Origin: a virus
Strand: one strand, 5' to 3'
Length of the DNA stretch: 64,000 nucleotides
IMG/VR virus record: IMGVR_UViG_3300003937_000092
Location: 1 to 64,000 of that record
Shown: piece after piece, positions 32,351-40,482 of the stretch
Layout of the letters: the number at the start of each line of letters is the position of its first letter
Position numbering within the stretch: position 1 is the stretch's first letter
Translations under genes and position numbers: made by a program
Notes under the pieces: model-generated
The model's input: only the letters and a program-made list of their open reading frames with translations
Told to the model about the DNA's origin: nothing
Database searches by the model: none

Positions 32351-33022
32351 ATGGAACAGAAATACAAAGTACTATTTAATTTAATTAATCCGGCATTCTT
32401 AAAATCAGGGTGTAAAAAAGCCGTTATGGAGTTTGATGAAGCCTTCTCAATCTATCAAGATGGGTATTATTGTGGTTATCAAAATAGTGGTAGTCCAAAA
32501 AGTTTCTTAATTCCTATTGAACGTGAACTTAGTGAGTATGTTGAAGAGGCTGTCGGTGATAATACTTGGCACGAAGAGACAGGTAGTGAATACTACACTT
32601 ATGAAGTTGAAATTAACTCTGAATATAGAAGTGTTGAAATATTCGGAACCTACACAGTTTACGGTACCGAACCCATTAATGAAGTAGTAATAGATGAGGA
32701 AGAAGAACCAGAAGAATTTAAACCTATCTTTGATTACTTAAACGATGAAGGGTCCGACATATTAGAAGTTAATGTAGACGCTGGTGGAGATAGTGGTTGG
32801 ATTCACGACACAAACGATGACGTTAATGGTAATACTATACAAACTTCAGACCAAATGGAAGAAGTATGTTATAGACTATTAAACCAACATCCTGGATGGG
32901 AAATTAATGAAGGTTCTTACGCTAAGTTTACATTTGACCCACATAGACGTATTTTGATATGGGAATTCGCTTACAATACTGAAGAACAGGCAAGAGAATT
33001 AGTGTCTTCTGAAAAGTTTTAA
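32351..33022 (+). CDS. Hypothetical acidic protein, 223 aa
   Basis: A 223-aa acidic protein, MEQKYKVLFNLINPAFLKSG. The middle carries an acidic linker (EVVIDEEEEPEEFKP) between two beta-rich halves. The second half contains VNVDAGGDSGWIHDTNDD. It meets the convergent gene at 33019 by a four-base overlap. No family recognised. Confidence 0.5.
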   Translation: MEQKYKVLFNLINPAFLKSGCKKAVMEFDEAFSIYQDGYYCGYQNSGSPKSFLIPIERELSEYVEEAVGDNTWHEETGSEYYTYEVEINSEYRSVEIFGTYTVYGTEPINEVVIDEEEEPEEFKPIFDYLNDEGSDILEVNVDAGGDSGWIHDTNDDVNGNTIQTSDQMEEVCYRLLNQHPGWEINEGSYAKFTFDPHRRILIWEFAYNTEEQARELVSSEKF

Positions 33023-33423
33023 GTTAATTTTTCACCAATTTTATCACCAAACATTAACTCACGTTTCCACTTTAAATCTTTGGATTTATAACTGAGGTAA
33101 CTCTCCACACCTGAAATTAATGCCCCTTCAAACGTATCGTAATCCAAATCAGAAACACCTAAGTTAGTTTCGTCACAAAGAATATCCTCCTCCTGTCCAA
33201 AATCATTTAAGTCTATAACTGAGTAATAATAAGAAAGTTCAGGACCTTCGCTCGCATCTCTAAAAGGTAAGGCGGTAATATAAATGTGTTGGTTACGTAA
33301 CCACGATAAAACATCATCCATATCAGGATATTTGTTCAAAGCGGTAACATCACCGACTTTTACGGTCTCAAAGGGGTAAACACATGTTTGTAGGTAGTTG
33401 AAGATTGTTTCAGTAATTCGCAT
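33019..33423 (-). CDS. Hypothetical protein, 134 aa
   Basis: A 134-aa protein, MRITETIFNYLQTCVYPFET. The start MRITET resembles the leader family (ITE) but is too short to be sure. No recognised domain. Convergent with 32351-33022. Confidence 0.45.
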   Translation of the reverse strand: MRITETIFNYLQTCVYPFETVKVGDVTALNKYPDMDDVLSWLRNQHIYITALPFRDASEGPELSYYYSVIDLNDFGQEEDILCDETNLGVSDLDYDTFEGALISGVESYLSYKSKDLKWKRELMFGDKIGEKLT

Positions 33424-33464
33424 AAGATTATTTATTTTCTACAAACTTAAAATAAATAATGGAA

Positions 33465-34373
33465 TTAATCAACCTTTTTTGTTCGATTTTCACTAAAAGT
33501 AGTGCTATGTCCTAATTTAGGATGGTTAGACAGCGATTTAGAGTTGTAAATGGATTTGAAACTATTTTCATTAACTATGTTGTAATCGATACTATCTGAA
33601 TCTAAACCATATGGCTGTGTTATACTATCCACATAATCTCTAAGTACATCACCAATTTCATAACCTATTTCATCCAAAACACCCTTAACACTCTCAGGTA
33701 CATTATCGTTATTACTCCATAAATCACCTAACATATAAGTTTCACCATCATTCATTAAAGTTACAGATGAGTTTTCACCATTAATTGTAACCATAACATC
33801 ATAATACGCAACATATTCCGATGTGTCTGATAAGATATGATTGGTCTGACCCGTATAAATATCCATAGTCACCTCACTAATAATTCCCTCAATCTCATAA
33901 CCGGCTTGAGTATAATTAAATGGTTCACCAACCTTTAACTCTTTTTTAATTTTCTCATAAACATTATAAATCCCACCAAAGTATTCAATTTTATAAGCTA
34001 ATATTTTAGCTTTATCCTCCCTATTAGAACTGTCTAAACCTAAGTAATGGTAAATAGGTGTAGATTCAACACCTTTGTCGTCCCAATACTTAAATAATAA
34101 ATCTTTTTGCTTTTCGTTTTCCTGTAACGATTCCTCTTCCTTTGAGAAATAATCTTTATTCTTAATAAGAAAATCGTAGAAATATTCTAATGGTAGTTGT
34201 TTTTTTGTTCCTTCGTACTTTTGTGATAAGTCTTGATATACCTCATCTAACATACCCATCTTTAGACCTTTAATCAAGTCGCTAAATATATCAGCAAATA
34301 GTGCAAACATTTTTATGTCAACACCACTGTATCGTTCGTGAACTATATTTTCTAAGAGTTTAAGTAGTTTCAT
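33465..34373 (-). CDS. Hypothetical protein with capsid-targeting-like leader, 302 aa
   Basis: A 302-aa protein starting MKLLKLLENIVHERYSGVDI, with LLE|N in the leader position. A helical N-terminal part (residues ~15-110) is followed by a beta-rich part (YTGQTNHILSDTSEYVAYYD). No catalytic motif seen. ATATTTAT in minus sense at 34379-34386. Confidence 0.5.
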   Translation of the reverse strand: MKLLKLLENIVHERYSGVDIKMFALFADIFSDLIKGLKMGMLDEVYQDLSQKYEGTKKQLPLEYFYDFLIKNKDYFSKEEESLQENEKQKDLLFKYWDDKGVESTPIYHYLGLDSSNREDKAKILAYKIEYFGGIYNVYEKIKKELKVGEPFNYTQAGYEIEGIISEVTMDIYTGQTNHILSDTSEYVAYYDVMVTINGENSSVTLMNDGETYMLGDLWSNNDNVPESVKGVLDEIGYEIGDVLRDYVDSITQPYGLDSDSIDYNIVNENSFKSIYNSKSLSNHPKLGHSTTFSENRTKKVD

Positions 34374-34378
34374 TACAG

Positions 34379-34386
34379 ATAAATAT
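34379..34386 (-). promoter_or_regulatory. ATATTTAT putative phage promoter element
   Basis: Minus-sense ATATTTAT is five bases upstream of the start at 34373. Confidence 0.4.
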
Positions 34387-34388
34387 AT

Positions 34389-34979
34389 CTAAAATGTAGT
34401 TTGCCACTCTTTAAATTCTTTTCGGTCTTCTTTACTAATCCATAATTCATGACCTTCCAAAGAACTATGACTAACTTCTACCCAATTCGGTATTAATACT
34501 CGTTGATGGTTTTCCCATATATGATAGGTTAATTGTTCAATACTTTTTCTCAAATACTGAGCACTTTCAGGGAAATCTTCCATAACCATCTGTCTATAGA
34601 CCCCCCATTCATATTTATGACTTTGGTCTTTAACAAATTTATTTCTTTCAGAATATCTTTCAATACTATCCATATCTTTATACATAAAAACAACTAAAAC
34701 ATCTTGTAAGTAATCTGTTATTCTATGTAAATGTCCCGATTGTGAAGGACCAAAAGATGAGTACTTATCGTTCATATGATTTTTATGAAATGTTCTTATA
34801 CCATCTTCTTCATTATACCCATTTAAATCCCACGCATATTCACCTCTAACTTCAGGTAAATTAAAATCTTTAGATATTATTTTTGTCATTATCTTATTAC
34901 CCGCACCATGAGGTCCAGTGACAATAACTTTATTGTATTTACTAATAACTGACTTTAAATCTTTATATTCCTTACTCAT
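34389..34979 (-). CDS. P-loop kinase/transferase-like protein
   Basis: A 196-aa protein with VIVTGPHGAGNKIMTKII, a P-loop-like nucleotide-binding sequence in which the usual Lys is shifted (G-x-x-G-x-N-K). YLQDVLVVFMYKDMDSIERY forms the next strand and helix. This resembles small sulfotransferase or nucleoside kinase folds. The unusual P-loop makes activity uncertain. It overlaps the upstream gene by eight bases and lies in the minus run that includes thyA. Confidence 0.5.
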   Translation of the reverse strand: MSKEYKDLKSVISKYNKVIVTGPHGAGNKIMTKIISKDFNLPEVRGEYAWDLNGYNEEDGIRTFHKNHMNDKYSSFGPSQSGHLHRITDYLQDVLVVFMYKDMDSIERYSERNKFVKDQSHKYEWGVYRQMVMEDFPESAQYLRKSIEQLTYHIWENHQRVLIPNWVEVSHSSLEGHELWISKEDRKEFKEWQTTF

Positions 34980-35373
34980 CTTTTTTTATGTTTTCTAAAA
35001 TTATACCATTAATATTATCACCATATAAATTAGGGAACTCATGTTTTAAATCCTTTAACGGTATAACTAAACCTTCCCATTCTTCCTGTTCATGTATTTC
35101 ATTAACCATAAAATTATAAAAGTCTATACTCTGTTTAGACCTAAAAACTTCTCTTATTATTTTTTGTATATGAGTAAACTCTTTATTACGTAAATCAACA
35201 CCCGTAACGTTTTTAGCTCTACCCCATACAAATTTAACCCTTGAGTTTATATCCACCGTATGTGTTTCAACATTATCTTCAAACACATCTCTTAAATATA
35301 TTTCTTTATTGCCCTTTATCTCAAAAGTATAGTATCTTTGGATGAAGTTAATTACGTTTTTCTCCATTAACAT
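34972..35373 (-). CDS. Hypothetical protein, 133 aa
   Basis: A 133-aa protein starting MLMEKNVINFIQRYYTFEIK, no family recognised. A second ATG (MEKNVINF) is close by. It overlaps neighbours on both sides, so translation is coupled in the thyA run. Confidence 0.5.
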   Translation of the reverse strand: MLMEKNVINFIQRYYTFEIKGNKEIYLRDVFEDNVETHTVDINSRVKFVWGRAKNVTGVDLRNKEFTHIQKIIREVFRSKQSIDFYNFMVNEIHEQEEWEGLVIPLKDLKHEFPNLYGDNINGIILENIKKDE

Positions 35374-35551
35374 CCTCTTTTAAGATAGAACAATAATAGT
35401 AATCACCAGTGTCTTTAAACTTATTAAATAAAAACTTTCTTACCGAATCAGAATCATATTCTTTAAGTAAGGTAGACGCGTAAAGGTGTTTAGCACTATC
35501 CCACACATCATCTCTTTCAATATTATCAATAAGAATTTGTTTACTTAACAT
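35348..35551 (-). CDS. Small protein, 67 aa
   Basis: A 67-aa protein, MLSKQILIDNIERDDVWDSA, helical and charged. It lies three bases downstream of the thyA stop and overlaps the next gene by 26 bases. No family recognised. Confidence 0.45.
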   Translation of the reverse strand: MLSKQILIDNIERDDVWDSAKHLYASTLLKEYDSDSVRKFLFNKFKDTGDYYYCSILKEDVNGEKRN

Positions 35552-35554
35552 CGT

Positions 35555-36613
35555 TTAATTACTTAATGGAGCTTTAATAGTTGGTTTATAATTATAATTT
35601 ATTAATTCATAGTTGAATTCACCACCTAATAAATTAACACCTTTAAAGTTAATATGTGGTAAATCGTAACCTTCTCTCTTAATCTGTTCTTTAGCCTGAT
35701 TTAAATGATTTTGATATAAATGGACATCACCTAAATTACCTATTAATTGGTCTGGTATCATATGTACCTCTTTTGCAATTAACATAAGTAAAGTAGCATA
35801 TGAAGAAATGTTAAATGGTAACCCTAAGAATGTGTCTACAGACCTTTGGTTCCACATTAATGATATAGCTCTCTTTGGTGTTGGTTCGTGTCTTTTATCA
35901 TCAAAATCAGGTAGGTTTTTAGGGTCGAAATATCTTTCCATACCTGTCTCATAATTATTTTTGAACCAGTATTCATATCTCTCTTTATCAGTTAATAATC
36001 TAGTGTATATTTGAAACCCATAATGACATGGAGGTAAAGTCATTAAATCTAACTCCCCAACATTCCAAGCACTAACCATTAACCTTCTTGAGTCTGGATT
36101 CCTTTTAAGTTGTTCAAGTAAATTTTTAATTTGGTCAACACTTTTTTCGTTATAAACTTGTAACGTATCCCCTTCAAATACTTGCTCACCTTCTTGAAAC
36201 CATCCTCTCCACTGAGCACCATATACAGGACCTAACTCACCCCATGTCTTTGCAAATTCATCATCGGTTTTGATTCGTTCAATAAACTCATCCATAGTAT
36301 CAGGCCAATTACCTTTATACTCATTAGTTTTACTAATATAGTTTTTGAAAGCATCACCATTCCAAATGTTACATCCGTTGTCCACCAAGTACTTGATGTT
36401 GGTATCTCCTTTTAAGAACCACTTCAATTCAGTCATCATTGTTTTGACTGCCATCTTCTTTGTGGTAAGAAGAGGAAACCCTTCTTTCATATTATGTCTT
36501 ATAGTATAACCAAAAATAGACTTAGTACCCGTACCAGTCCTATCTGATTTATCTACACCATGTTCTAAAATAGTAGATAGTAATTCGTTATATTGTTTAT
36601 CAATACTATTCAT
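35555..36613 (-). CDS. thyA: Thymidylate synthase
   Basis: A 352-aa ThyA. SDRTGTGTKSIFGYTIRH near the N-terminus, LPPCHYGFQIYTRL with the catalytic Cys, SLMWNQRSVDTFLGLPFNIS and GDVHLYQNH are the classic motifs. It makes dTMP from dUMP using methylene-tetrahydrofolate. At 352 aa it is longer than E. coli ThyA (264), with an insertion around residues 75-150 like that of some Gram-positive enzymes and another before PKRAIS. With folA and glyA here it completes the cycle that feeds phage DNA synthesis. Confidence 0.97.
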   Translation of the reverse strand: MNSIDKQYNELLSTILEHGVDKSDRTGTGTKSIFGYTIRHNMKEGFPLLTTKKMAVKTMMTELKWFLKGDTNIKYLVDNGCNIWNGDAFKNYISKTNEYKGNWPDTMDEFIERIKTDDEFAKTWGELGPVYGAQWRGWFQEGEQVFEGDTLQVYNEKSVDQIKNLLEQLKRNPDSRRLMVSAWNVGELDLMTLPPCHYGFQIYTRLLTDKERYEYWFKNNYETGMERYFDPKNLPDFDDKRHEPTPKRAISLMWNQRSVDTFLGLPFNISSYATLLMLIAKEVHMIPDQLIGNLGDVHLYQNHLNQAKEQIKREGYDLPHINFKGVNLLGGEFNYELINYNYKPTIKAPLSN

Positions 36614-36618
36614 TTTAC

Positions 36619-36834
36619 TTATGAGTGTAAGTATTCAATAATAGTTGATTGTTGTGGTACTCTAATAATTGGAACACTCGGACCCGCAGGTTCTTGTTTT
36701 TGTCTAACTTCGTAATAGTTATTCCCATCATCTTTAATTGTTGTCACATTTGGATATTCAACAACATGAGTCTTTTCCATGTCAGGTTTATAAACCAAAG
36801 TATGTTTTTTTGTATTAAACGTTAATTTTATCAT
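36619..36834 (-). CDS. Hypothetical protein, 71 aa
   Basis: A 71-aa basic protein, MIKLTFNTKKHTLVYKPDME, with alternating strand pattern. Six bases upstream of the thyA start and so probably in the same transcript. No family recognised. Confidence 0.5.
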   Translation of the reverse strand: MIKLTFNTKKHTLVYKPDMEKTHVVEYPNVTTIKDDGNNYYEVRQKQEPAGPSVPIIRVPQQSTIIEYLHS

Positions 36835-36870
36835 CTTATATTATTTTTTAGTATTTTTAAGGCATTAAAA

Positions 36871-36899
36871 AACCTTTCTCCTAAAATAGAAGAAAGGTT
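36871..36899 (-). terminator. Terminator upstream of the thyA run
   Basis: AACCTTTCT (36871-36879) pairs with AGAAAGGTT (36891-36899); in minus sense TTTTTT follows. It separates the gene at 36925 from the thyA run. Confidence 0.75.
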
Positions 36900-36924
36900 A
36901 GTATTTGTCAATATATTATTTAAA

Positions 36925-37224
36925 TTAAGTTCCGATAACTAACTCGTCATAATTCAGTTTTTCCATACCTTTTAGCTCTTCCTCAGCCTCATCGTACATG
37001 AAAGATTTTACAACTGAAACAACACTCTGTTCTGATTGAGCAATTTTACTTTCCATCCAATCATCAAGTTGTTCACCTTCTTCCATTTGTTCCCACATTT
37101 TATATGCTAGTGTGGCTATTGTAAATAATTGTTGTTTTGCCATATAAGAACCATCATGAGAACCCTCTTTAATGTTTGACTTTAATTTACGTAATTGTGA
37201 TTCAGTTATTATTATGTTTGACAT
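36925..37224 (-). CDS. Small protein with capsid-targeting-like leader, 99 aa
   Basis: A 99-aa protein starting MSNIIITESQLRKLKSNIKE, in which ITE|S matches the leader consensus and the phrase ITESQL recurs in the gene at 9985. The rest is helical and acidic. A minus-sense ATATTTAT at 37243-37250 precedes it. Function unknown. Confidence 0.55.
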   Translation of the reverse strand: MSNIIITESQLRKLKSNIKEGSHDGSYMAKQQLFTIATLAYKMWEQMEEGEQLDDWMESKIAQSEQSVVSVVKSFMYDEAEEELKGMEKLNYDELVIGT

Positions 37225-37242
37225 ATCCGTTGGTATTTTATT

Positions 37243-37250
37243 ATAAATAT
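37243..37250 (-). promoter_or_regulatory. ATATTTAT putative phage promoter element
   Basis: Minus-sense ATATTTAT lies 18 bases upstream of the start at 37224. Confidence 0.4.
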
Positions 37251-37286
37251 AGTTATATTAGTAAAATTGTAGATTATTAATTAAAA

Positions 37287-37310
37287 AAGGTGAAGATTTC
37301 TCTCCACCTT
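37287..37310 (-). terminator. Minus-strand terminator
   Basis: AAGGTG (37287-37292) pairs with CACCTT (37305-37310); in minus sense TTTTTT follows. It ends the transcript of the genes from 37387 to 39090. Confidence 0.7.
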
Positions 37311-37386
37311 TAGGGACCGACTTTGGCTATCGGACTACTCCACCATCTCATTTAATCTAATAAGAAAATCTATCTTTCCTTCACCT

Positions 37387-37557
37387 CTAAACCATTTCTT
37401 CAATGATTCCTATTACTTCACTAACTATAAGTATAATACAAGCGGTAATCAAGTTAAAAGGAATAAAACCGTAACCAATAATTCTAACACCTGATTTAAT
37501 AAAACTTATAATTTTGTGCCACTTTTGATTTGGCATATGTTTAATATCATCAATCAT
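37387..37557 (-). CDS. 56-aa membrane protein
   Basis: Minus-strand ATG 37557 to TAG 37387-37389 gives MIDDIKHMPNQKWHKIISFI..., followed by a hydrophobic segment (NLITACIILIVSEVIGIIEE). The start overlaps the end of the cytidylyltransferase gene by eight bases. Probably two helices or one long one. The N-terminal QKWHKI pattern looks conserved, but no family name can be given. Confidence 0.55.
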   Translation of the reverse strand: MIDDIKHMPNQKWHKIISFIKSGVRIIGYGFIPFNLITACIILIVSEVIGIIEEMV

Positions 37558-38029
37558 CCATACCTAATTTACGTTCAAAATAATTTGCATCTTCAATAAC
37601 CTCAGGGTTCTGTTTAATAGTTTGCATCGCAATCATATCTTTCATTCTTGTTGTTGACCATCCATGTGCTCTACTCGTGTAGATTACCTTTGGTGGTAAG
37701 TCATCACCCGTAAATGATTTACCAATATAATCTTCACCAAGAATTCTAATATCAGGTTCAAAGAATTTAATTAAATCATACAATTCTTCTTCAGTTTGAT
37801 ACACATAAACCTCATCAATATATTGAATTGCCATTAAGGTTCTATATCTTTCATATAATGGAACCACTGGTTTGTACTTGGATTTTCTATGTAACGATGG
37901 GTCTCTTTGTAAAAACACAATGAATTTATCACAATGTTTTCTTGCGTCTTCAAATGTGTAAATGTAACCCGGATGCATTAAATCAAAATTACCTGCTGTG
38001 AACCCTACAATTTCTTTTTTTTCACTCAT
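37550..38029 (-). CDS. Cytidylyltransferase-fold nucleotidyltransferase
   Basis: A 159-aa protein. GFTAGNFDLMHPGYIYTFED is the HxGH-type nucleotide-binding motif (here H-P-G-Y) and GWSTTRMKDMI corresponds to the second motif, with RYRTLMAIQYIDEVYVYQ between. It resembles glycerol-3-phosphate or ethanolamine-phosphate cytidylyltransferases, which form CDP-linked sugars or lipids. The final His of the motif is Tyr, so the substrate and activity are uncertain. It may contribute to glycosylation of phage or host surfaces. Confidence 0.65.
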   Translation of the reverse strand: MSEKKEIVGFTAGNFDLMHPGYIYTFEDARKHCDKFIVFLQRDPSLHRKSKYKPVVPLYERYRTLMAIQYIDEVYVYQTEEELYDLIKFFEPDIRILGEDYIGKSFTGDDLPPKVIYTSRAHGWSTTRMKDMIAMQTIKQNPEVIEDANYFERKLGMDD

Positions 38030-38217
38030 AATTTAAAACTTTCTTTATAATGTTTATCTTTTTTTACCACTTCATTTAAAGTTAGTAGTTGTGAAATATG
38101 ATAAGAACTATTATCTGTCATGTAAATAATAAATTGGTTTTCAATTTCTTCTATCTCATTAATTACCTTTATAGTTTTACTATCTCGTGGTATTACATAA
38201 TCACCTACCTTAAACAT
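38026..38217 (-). CDS. Small basic protein, 63 aa
   Basis: A 63-aa protein, MFKVGDYVIPRDSKTIKVIN, whose beta pattern resembles small SH3-like or KOW-like domains (FKVGDYVIPRDS). It overlaps the neighbouring genes by four and eight bases. Assigned by pattern only. Confidence 0.5.
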   Translation of the reverse strand: MFKVGDYVIPRDSKTIKVINEIEEIENQFIIYMTDNSSYHISQLLTLNEVVKKDKHYKESFKL

Positions 38218-38563
38218 TTTTAAGTTGTTTTAGTTTAATACCTAATAGGTCTAAAGTATTCTTATCCTTAACAGTTTTTTTAGCTTTTTTCTTAATCTCG
38301 TTGATTAAACCTTCAATATATTTAATCTCAGGATTAATTTCCTCAACAACCTTAACGGTCTTATCCATTTTAACCCCGTTTATCTTGTTTTTAAGGTACA
38401 CAGATAATAATTCTATGAGTTTATATGAGAAGTAGAATCCAAGACAAATAAGACCTGTTTCTACTAGTTTTTCTGTCCCTACAAAATGAACACCTACTAA
38501 CATAAAGATTAAAATAATAACCATTTTAATCATACTCCATAAATTATTAATTATTTTTACCAT
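38210..38563 (-). CDS. Membrane protein with coiled-coil tail
   Basis: A 117-aa protein with two hydrophobic segments (about residues 10-27 and 34-50) and a Lys/Glu-rich helical tail. Overlaps the downstream gene by eight bases. Function unknown. Confidence 0.5.
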   Translation of the reverse strand: MVKIINNLWSMIKMVIILIFMLVGVHFVGTEKLVETGLICLGFYFSYKLIELLSVYLKNKINGVKMDKTVKVVEEINPEIKYIEGLINEIKKKAKKTVKDKNTLDLLGIKLKQLKNV

Positions 38564-38565
38564 TT

Positions 38566-38823
38566 TTATTGTGTTTTAGATTTTTGAATTGCGTACTCGG
38601 CTAAACTAATTTTTTGAACGTTACCAATTACCATTGAAGACCTTAATAAATCATATGGTATGTGAAGAAGAAAATCATTACCGTTTGATGTGGTTAAATC
38701 CTCTTTAAGTTCCAAACAAGAATGAACCATTTTAAGATATATTTTAAACTGTATATCATCATCAAAACTTTTTTCTTGAAGGATTCCAAACTTTGGGTGT
38801 TCTATTTTAATTGTCTTCATCAT
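38566..38823 (-). CDS. Hypothetical protein, 85 aa
   Basis: An 85-aa protein, MMKTIKIEHPKFGILQEKSF, mixed alpha/beta. It follows a six-base gap in the same run. No family recognised. Confidence 0.5.
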   Translation of the reverse strand: MMKTIKIEHPKFGILQEKSFDDDIQFKIYLKMVHSCLELKEDLTTSNGNDFLLHIPYDLLRSSMVIGNVQKISLAEYAIQKSKTQ

Positions 38824-38829
38824 ATACCT

Positions 38830-39090
38830 TTAGTCTTCATTAAAATTAATACCATATTTTTCATTCATAGTTTTTCTAAAGTCTTCACTAACTTTTTTCA
38901 AACCTTCATTGATTCCGTTTACACATAAATCACTATATGATTCTACTATATTCATGACAGAAACTTGTTCCATAGGTAAACATTTACTGTCCTCAGTAAA
39001 AATTACAGTGTCTTCACCAAATGATTCAATAGATTCAATAATGTGTGTTGAACCGATTTTATTATCTTTTATTTTATCTCCTTTTTTCAT
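38830..39090 (-). CDS. Hypothetical protein, 86 aa
   Basis: An 86-aa protein, MKKGDKIKDNKIGSTHIIES, with an SH3-like start of the same flavour as the gene at 38026, and a helical C-terminus. The first gene of its run. No family recognised. Confidence 0.5.
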   Translation of the reverse strand: MKKGDKIKDNKIGSTHIIESIESFGEDTVIFTEDSKCLPMEQVSVMNIVESYSDLCVNGINEGLKKVSEDFRKTMNEKYGINFNED

Positions 39091-39134
39091 ATTACAAATA
39101 TAATTAAATTTTTTGATTTAAACTAATATTATGT

Positions 39135-39365
39135 TTAAAAGTCTTCGTTAGTTAATGTTTTCATTTCCGTATTATTTGGTGGAGTTACAGATTCGGGTGT
39201 TGAACTAAAAACTAATGTTTTTAATAAGAACACAACTAAGATAATTCCAACTATCCAACCGCCAACCCTACCTGACGCGGCAAAGATATTTCCAATACCT
39301 TTTAGTAATTGTGAACCAAATGTTAAAACGAAACCGATAATGACTAATGTGATAATTCCTTCCAT
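39135..39365 (-). CDS. 76-aa membrane protein
   Basis: A 76-aa protein with two hydrophobic segments, MEGIITLVIIGFVLTFGSQL and GWIVGIILVVFLLKTLVFSS, and a short acidic tail. The first gene downstream of the ncRNA terminator. No family recognised. Confidence 0.5.
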   Translation of the reverse strand: MEGIITLVIIGFVLTFGSQLLKGIGNIFAASGRVGGWIVGIILVVFLLKTLVFSSTPESVTPPNNTEMKTLTNEDF

Positions 39366-39429
39366 AATTTTATTTTTTTATTTATACAAATATAGTGAAT
39401 AATATTCACTTACACAAATTATTGAGCAT

Positions 39430-40343
39430 AAAAAAAACCTCAGTCGGTTAGAACTGAGGTTAAGGAAGATATATAATAGAGTATAGAACGCTGAGATTAC
39501 ACGTTTATGGTGACTTGTCTTTAGTGAGATTACCCTATATCGGTTGCTCATGTATCCACTCTCGTTGCCGAAAGTATCAAGTCAGTGTCGGTTATTTGAG
39601 TGAACCACTCTTTTCGTTAACAACTACTCAACTACTACTTTACTCTGTCAAACCTTGCGAGTTCACTAAGGGACGGCCATCCCACCAGGTATTTGATAAT
39701 TGACATCAGGAGACTTGCGGTCTACCGATGACTTCGTTAGTCTATTGACTCGAAGTGTTAGACACCTTTCGTTGTCAACGCCCGAAGAACTTTTGCTCTC
39801 TTTTAGTTTTAGTAAAAGTAACGATGGAAATGAGAAAGATGTGCTTCGGGAGAAGTTTCGTTTCTTTTGAAAACAAAATGCTTCACACCTCTCTGTAAGT
39901 CTGTCAACTTACGGTACTTCAGGAATACGTTAACTTATCGTATCGGAATTCCTTTGTACTGGTACTCAGCCCTACAACACCTGACAGGGTGTGTCGAACC
40001 GTCACCTGTAGCTTTTCCTATTGATATCACTATCTCAACTCTGATATTCCACGGACTCAGAGTGGTCTCGTCCCTTTAGCAGTTGCCCTTAGGGTCTTGA
40101 CCGTAGCCACTTTGTTTAGTTGTCAGAGTAAACTCTGCGAATATTCACGATGTACTATTCTCGTTTCAATCCCTTTAGTCCCATTGCTGGGGTTATCTAA
40201 CGACGCTAAACCGCCGTCAAATGTCATACTTAACCGTTTAAGAAAAAGGGGTTAATCTTTTGTATTCCTTTCACAAACTGTGATGGTTAAGGTGACACTT
40301 ACTAATATTTTCAAAGAACGTCTTCAGTACTCTTACTGAATTG
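39430..40343 (-). ncRNA. Long structured non-coding RNA, about 0.9 kb
   Basis: No believable ORF exists on either strand across more than 900 bases, while neighbouring genes are packed. In minus sense the stretch has a host-type promoter at 40349-40380, and a second at 40452-40481. A perfect hairpin (40323-40340, TTCAGTA/TACTGAA) lies at the expected 5' end, and a strong terminator at the other end. Further stems: 40271-40283, 40124-40137, 40038-40044 with 40057-40063, 39895-39912, and CCCGAAG (39781-39787) with CTTCGGG (39844-39850). Size, setting and structure resemble GOLLD and ROOL, the giant RNAs of phages, but I could not match either. Confidence 0.75.
39436..39461 (-). terminator. Terminator of the long non-coding RNA
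   Basis: AACCTCAGT (39436-39444) pairs with ACTGAGGTT (39453-39461), nine pairs. In minus sense TTTTTTTT follows. It marks the 3' end of the transcript from the 40.3-40.5 kb promoters. Confidence 0.85.
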
Positions 40344-40348
40344 TTTTA

Positions 40349-40380
40349 CAAAACTACAACAAATTTTTTAATCTGTCAAA
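40349..40380 (-). promoter_or_regulatory. Host-type promoter P2 of the long RNA
   Basis: In minus sense TTTG (40380-40377), 20 bases, TAGTTTTG (40356-40349). Spacing equals that of the three promoters near 22 kb. Transcription would begin just upstream of the 40323-40340 hairpin. Confidence 0.7.
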
Positions 40381-40451
40381 CTTTTTTTTAAAAACTTTCT
40401 GATTTTCTGTTGGGTAAGATATAAATACTCCAATAAATCTCAAAAGTTATA

Positions 40452-40481
40452 CAAATATACAAAAAAATTACTCTCAGACAA
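40452..40481 (-). promoter_or_regulatory. Host-type promoter P1 upstream of the long RNA
   Basis: In minus sense TTG (40481-40479), 19 bases, TATATTTG (40459-40452), a second match to the Bacteroidota consensus. Use of P1 would add about 100 bases of 5' leader. Confidence 0.6.
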
Positions 40482-40482
40482 G

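Noticed and set aside
34389-34979. A functional nucleotide kinase call
   Set aside because: The P-loop is non-canonical (G-x-x-G-x-N-K) and no lid or second motif is clear, so only the fold is suggested.
40010-40030. A GGTTCGACA sequence suggesting a tRNA or tmRNA T-loop in the long RNA
   Set aside because: No acceptor stem or 3' CCA is found around it, so it is only part of an ACAGG/CCTGT hairpin.
39515-40079. Two plus-strand ORFs of 62 and 70 aa within the ncRNA region
   Set aside because: They show no codon bias like their neighbours, no start context and they overlap the strong hairpins.
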